A stretch of DNA of 64,000 nucleotides from Adenanthera pavonina (taxonomy: Eukaryota > Streptophyta > Magnoliopsida > Fabales > Fabaceae): positions 28,072,501 to 28,136,500 of the forward strand of contig JAIVEN010000011.1 in the NCBI GenBank assembly GCA_026686845.1. Direction: 5' to 3'. The notes beneath the pieces were generated by a model that did not search any database, was not told the DNA's origin, and was given only the letters and a program-made list of their open reading frames with translations. A program made the position numbers and the translations under genes. Below are positions 60,950 to 64,000 of the stretch, in pieces. Numbering within the stretch: position 1 is the first letter of the stretch; each line of letters starts with the position of its first letter.

Positions 60950-61908
60950 TAGTATCTTGTCATAGTCATTTTGAGTGAGTGACCAATCAAGTATTTCCAA
61001 GTTCTGCTTCATTCTCTCCTTGTTATAACTCTTAGCAGTAAAACTCACCCCTTGCTCGTACACACCCATTTCAGGCATACCTATAGCACCACAAATGAAA
61101 TGATCGCAATTAATATTAGAGCTACTTCATCACGAAGAATAAATTAAGGGAACTTCACATGTCAAAGTGAGAACTTTAATTATTAAGAATAAAGAGGGTG
61201 TTTGATTTCCGGTTGGTCTCAGTCAAATTGTGGTTTTGATCAAAGCAATGTGAGAATAGTTTTGCCTCCAAAGCAATATAAATTACCTGAGCAATAGTTT
61301 TTCAATTAGCCACAGCGATCTCATTGAGCAATGGATTGTCCATAACATGATTGGAACCCCATCTCTCTCCTTTACCCCCCAAAGGAGAACATGCAGTGAC
61401 GATTATACCCTTTGCTTTGCAGAATTCTCTCAGGTTCTTTTGTTGCCAACAGGGATTCATCTCTACCTGTATCATTTGTAATTAAAAATTATTACCTCAT
61501 AGCATGTCTTCCCAAAGCAAGATCATATTTAGGTAGTAGTAGTAGTACTATTCTACCAAGAAATTATTGTTAGATACTCTCACGCATTCATCAATAAACA
61601 TATAAGATATTACTCCCTTCCATCCCTATTATAACTCCTCTTCTAGTAGCTTGCTAATTACACTCTGTAATTAATGTAAGATACAACTGAATTAATTTAA
61701 TTAAGGCAATTGTGTAAAGTAATAAATTTTTTTTTATTTTATATGTTGAAAGTGACCTAAAGTAGAATTGTATTTAACATGTGTCATACTTGATTGACAA
61801 TAGGAGTTATTGTGGCAAATGAGAGAAGGTTTTCCAGCTTCTTGGTAGAAAAATTACTGACTCCAATAGATTTTGTGAGTCCCAATTTCTAGCTTCCTCC
61901 ATTGCAGC
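60950..61908 (-). pseudogene. Aldo-keto reductase (AKR4-like) pseudogene
   Basis: Minus strand, three exon remnants. 61908-61810: AMEEA, then after a 1-base shift LGLTKSIGVSNFS and KKLENLLSFA. 61467-61287: VEMNPCWQQKNLREFCKAKG and IIVTACSPLGGKG..WGSNHVMDNPLLNEIA, with a TGA before KTIAQ and a good GTAATT donor. 61080 to about 60950: VCLKWV, another 1-base shift, YEQGVSFTAKSYNKERMKQN and LEILDWSLTQNDYDKI, then unrelated text. These are the cofactor-binding and C-terminal parts of plant NADPH-dependent aldo-keto reductases of the AKR4 group (relatives of codeinone reductase and deoxymugineic acid synthase). The upstream exons are absent because a hAT element abuts at 61909. The full-length relative would be ~320 residues. 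Clearly non-functional. Confidence 0.87.
61614..61812. mobile_element. Possible Stowaway-like MITE inside the pseudogene intron
   Basis: The left text tactcccttccatccctatt and ataactcct face the complement of the right text, aataactcctattg. It is in the intron between the first two exon remnants and may run into the exon edge. Only the inner terminus matches well, so this is tentative. Confidence 0.35.
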
Positions 61909-62040
61909 TAAGGGTGGAAACAGGTCAAGTCAGGTCAGGTCTGCATGGTAGGCCTTAAGCCTGAGCCTGGCCTGTTGGCTTGTATCAAGCCTTTATCTAA
62001 GCTCAGGCCTGGGCTTTCGAAAGGCCTGGCCTAGCTTGAA

Positions 62041-62083
62041 GCCTATTTAAAGGCCTACTAAACTAGTAGGCCTTTAAATAGGC
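62041..62083. repeat. Perfect 20-bp hairpin in the hAT subterminal region
   Basis: GCCTATTTAAAGGCCTACTA (62041-62060) is exactly complementary to 62064-62083, with a 3-base loop (aac). Further AGGCCT copies at about 61951, 62005, 62021 and 62093 flank it. Subterminal repeats are where hAT transposases bind. Confidence 0.85.
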
Positions 62084-62951
62084 TTGAAGGCTGAGGCCTT
62101 CTAAGCTTTAAGTAGATTTCAAGCCTACTTAAAGCCTACATAAATTTTAAATAATTTCAAACACTAATCTACATCATAGTTCACAAACCTACTTAAAATC
62201 TACATCAATATCAAACAACCCCAAACACAATAATATAGTCTCACCAAGTACTGGTACGAGAAAAAGTAAGTATAATAATATGTATCTTCAACTAATTCAA
62301 CTTAAACATTTTCTGCAATGACATTAAATTGCTCTCTTATTTTTTTAATCTTGCAAGCAACTATAGAATTTGAGGATGAAAAAAAGTGATGTACCCGGAG
62401 GCTGTAGCCATACTTTCAATGTCACTCTCTGAAGGCTAATGATGCCAATGTGTTTATGAGAGTTATAGCCACACCAAATGAAATATGCTCGACTATCCTA
62501 CAAAGACATGCAAAAAAATAAGTGCAAGAAGTAATATTCTCATATAAGGGATTAAAAATTATAATAATCTCACCTGCAACTTTAATTTTCTAGTTTGCCT
62601 TTCACCCCATTAGAGTCAACCCTATTAACTTTTTTTCCCACAGTCTTTTCTCAAACAAAGCTAGCAATATCCATAGTGGTGTGGTCTTCATCATGTTTTC
62701 AATTTCAAGTTTATAGAAAAGACCACAATACAATTATAAATTCATATAAATGCAAACAACACCACAATACAATAAGTTTATAATAAAACAAACAACACCA
62801 TAATACAATTTTAAGTTCATGATAATACAAATAATAAGTTCATAATAAAACAAACAACACCAACCAAACTAAAAGGTAATACTAATATGAAAGAGATAAT
62901 CGTAGCACCAATAGTCAAGTCTTCAATATAACCTCTTCTTGTTCCAGTGTC

Positions 62952-64000
62952 TCATACACAATGAAAAACAATTGATATGTTACACAATATAACTACACTA
63001 ATAGTTTTTTTTAACTGGCAGTATGAAAAAAAAAGATTGTATTGAAGGTTTCTTACCTTTTGTTTTCTTTTTAAACCATACTTATGACAAAGCCAATCTC
63101 CACCACAAATGAGAATTTCTATAGATTCTTCATTCAACTTAGAGCGATATTCGTCAATCAGCCTACCTCCAGCACTAAATGTAGACTCTGATGCCACAGT
63201 AGAGATAGGAACAACTAGTATGTCAGTTGCCATCCTTGATAAAACTTTGAACTTTGCACTATTGTTCTTCCACCATTCTAAGGCACAGAAAGATGAAGCT
63301 AAATCGGGAGAAGGGATATAAGGATCATCTTTCAAATATATTTCTGACTCTGATTTGATAGAAGGAACTGAATGCCTTTGACGCACCATTATCAACATTC
63401 ACTGCATTCCTTTATTATCTCTTTGTTTTTCAATAGCTCTGAAGAGATAGTGCCATCAACATTCACTTCACCAGATATAGAGGATGAGTCTTCTTTACAC
63501 AAGTCCATATACTCCTGATATAAATCTTGCAATGCTTGTTTGACCTTATCCACATTCCGTTTAGCCTCACTCCCTGGTTTATATATTAACGGGAAGCTTA
63601 TCTCAACAGCATCTAATTTGGTCCCTGGATCCAAAACACTTGCAATAGCTATCAACAAATTGCATTCCCCCTAATATTTGTCAAATTTGTCTTTCATAGG
63701 CTTTGCCATTTCCCTCATGAAGAAATCATAATCATCTACCGCTTCATCAAGTACTTGTTTCACTCTATGAACTTCAACAAGATATAAGTTAGAAGTAGGG
63801 TATTCACTGCCTGAGATGACATGAGTAGCATCATTGAAAACTTCTAGAAGCTTACAAACCTTCTCAATCTTCTCCTAATCCTCAAATGATGGTGCATAAC
63901 TATAATGTGACACTTTTTCATGATAATCAGCAAAGGCATGCTTAAATCTCATTACAGTGGTCAGCATCATGAATGTAGAATTCCATCTTGTAGGACAATC
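62952..64000 (-). pseudogene. hAT transposase, 3' part (decayed)
   Basis: Minus strand, starting beyond the window. 64000-63700 reads CPTRWNSTFMML..MRFKHAFADY, the core of plant hAT transposases, with a stop within FED-EKIEKVCKLLEVF near 63880. 63658-63392 reads LLIAIASVLDPGTKLDAV..FPLIY, preceded by a stop at about 63671. After a frame change near 63395 the C-terminal dimerisation domain follows (LEWWKNNSAKFKVLSRMA, ILVVPISTVASESTFSAGGR, LIDEYRSKL, ICGGDWL; 63330-63080). Both stops are TAG where the family has Trp codons. It resembles RICESLEEPER/DAYSLEEPER-type transposases in sequence, but the breaks show it is a dead transposon copy and not a domesticated gene. Confidence 0.85.

Larger units (their letters stand above)
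61909..64000 (-). mobile_element. hAT transposon, truncated by the window end
   Basis: The left terminus TAAGGGTGGAAACAGG is typical of plant hAT elements. About 170 bp of subterminal DNA follow, with AGGCCT repeated six times and a perfect hairpin (62041-62083). The transposase is read on the minus strand from beyond the window to about 62952. 62110-62950 is non-coding and contains short direct repeats (aataaaacaaacaacacca-like) near 62750-62860. Its other end and 8-bp target duplication are outside the window. Confidence 0.8.

Overview
This is eukaryotic, almost certainly plant and probably eudicot, nuclear DNA. It is AT-rich, has genes with GT-AG introns, and is packed with plant-type transposons: Mutator-like (MULE), hAT and Stowaway-like elements, Ty1/copia, Ty3/gypsy of Tekay and Athila type, and a LINE. 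I cannot name the species. There are no bacterial operons, no CRISPR array and no rRNA or tRNA gene that I could recognise.

Layout. (1) 1-4100: AT-rich intergenic DNA with hAT-like short elements. (2) 4638-9169, plus strand: the only clearly intact host gene, a four-exon receptor-like cytoplasmic kinase of the PBL/RLCK-VII type (428 aa). (3) 9540-11047: a short non-autonomous element with a perfect 9-bp target duplication, then a foldback element. (4) 11425-17788: MULE-1, 6.4 kb, with ~230-bp terminal inverted repeats and a perfect 9-bp target duplication. It holds a decayed MURA transposase on the minus strand and, convergent with it, a small GRF-zinc-finger/membrane-segment gene on the plus strand. 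(5) 17800-30640: gene-free AT-rich DNA with several MITEs, tandem duplications and diverged copies of a local repeat family. (6) 30654-41375: MULE-2, 10.7 kb, with ~200-bp inverted repeats and a perfect 9-bp target duplication. It carries a ULP1-like (C48) protease gene on the plus strand and a convergent MURA transposase on the minus strand, so it resembles the Kaonashi-type ULP-carrying MULEs. Between the genes lie two opposed 22-bp minisatellite arrays that form a ~2.2-kb inverted repeat. (7) 43377-55620: a nested retroelement cluster. A 3' fragment of a Tekay-like Ty3/gypsy element (minus strand) abuts a decayed Ty1/copia element (plus strand), which is itself split by a 3.5-kb gag-only Athila-like element flanked by a 5-bp target duplication. 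A proline-rich exon-like ORF lies at the left edge. (8) 57916-60640: a 5'-truncated LINE with an open RNase H region, and a solo LTR of the same family as the Athila-like element. (9) 60950-61908: an aldo-keto reductase pseudogene on the minus strand, cut by a hAT element (61909 to the window end) whose transposase is also broken.

Together the window shows one functional defence-signalling-type kinase gene beside a graveyard of transposons. Many of the nonsense changes are C-to-T or G-to-A, as expected of methylated, silenced DNA. The most interesting structures are the two MULEs that carry a second convergent gene, and the giant inverted minisatellite at the centre of MULE-2.
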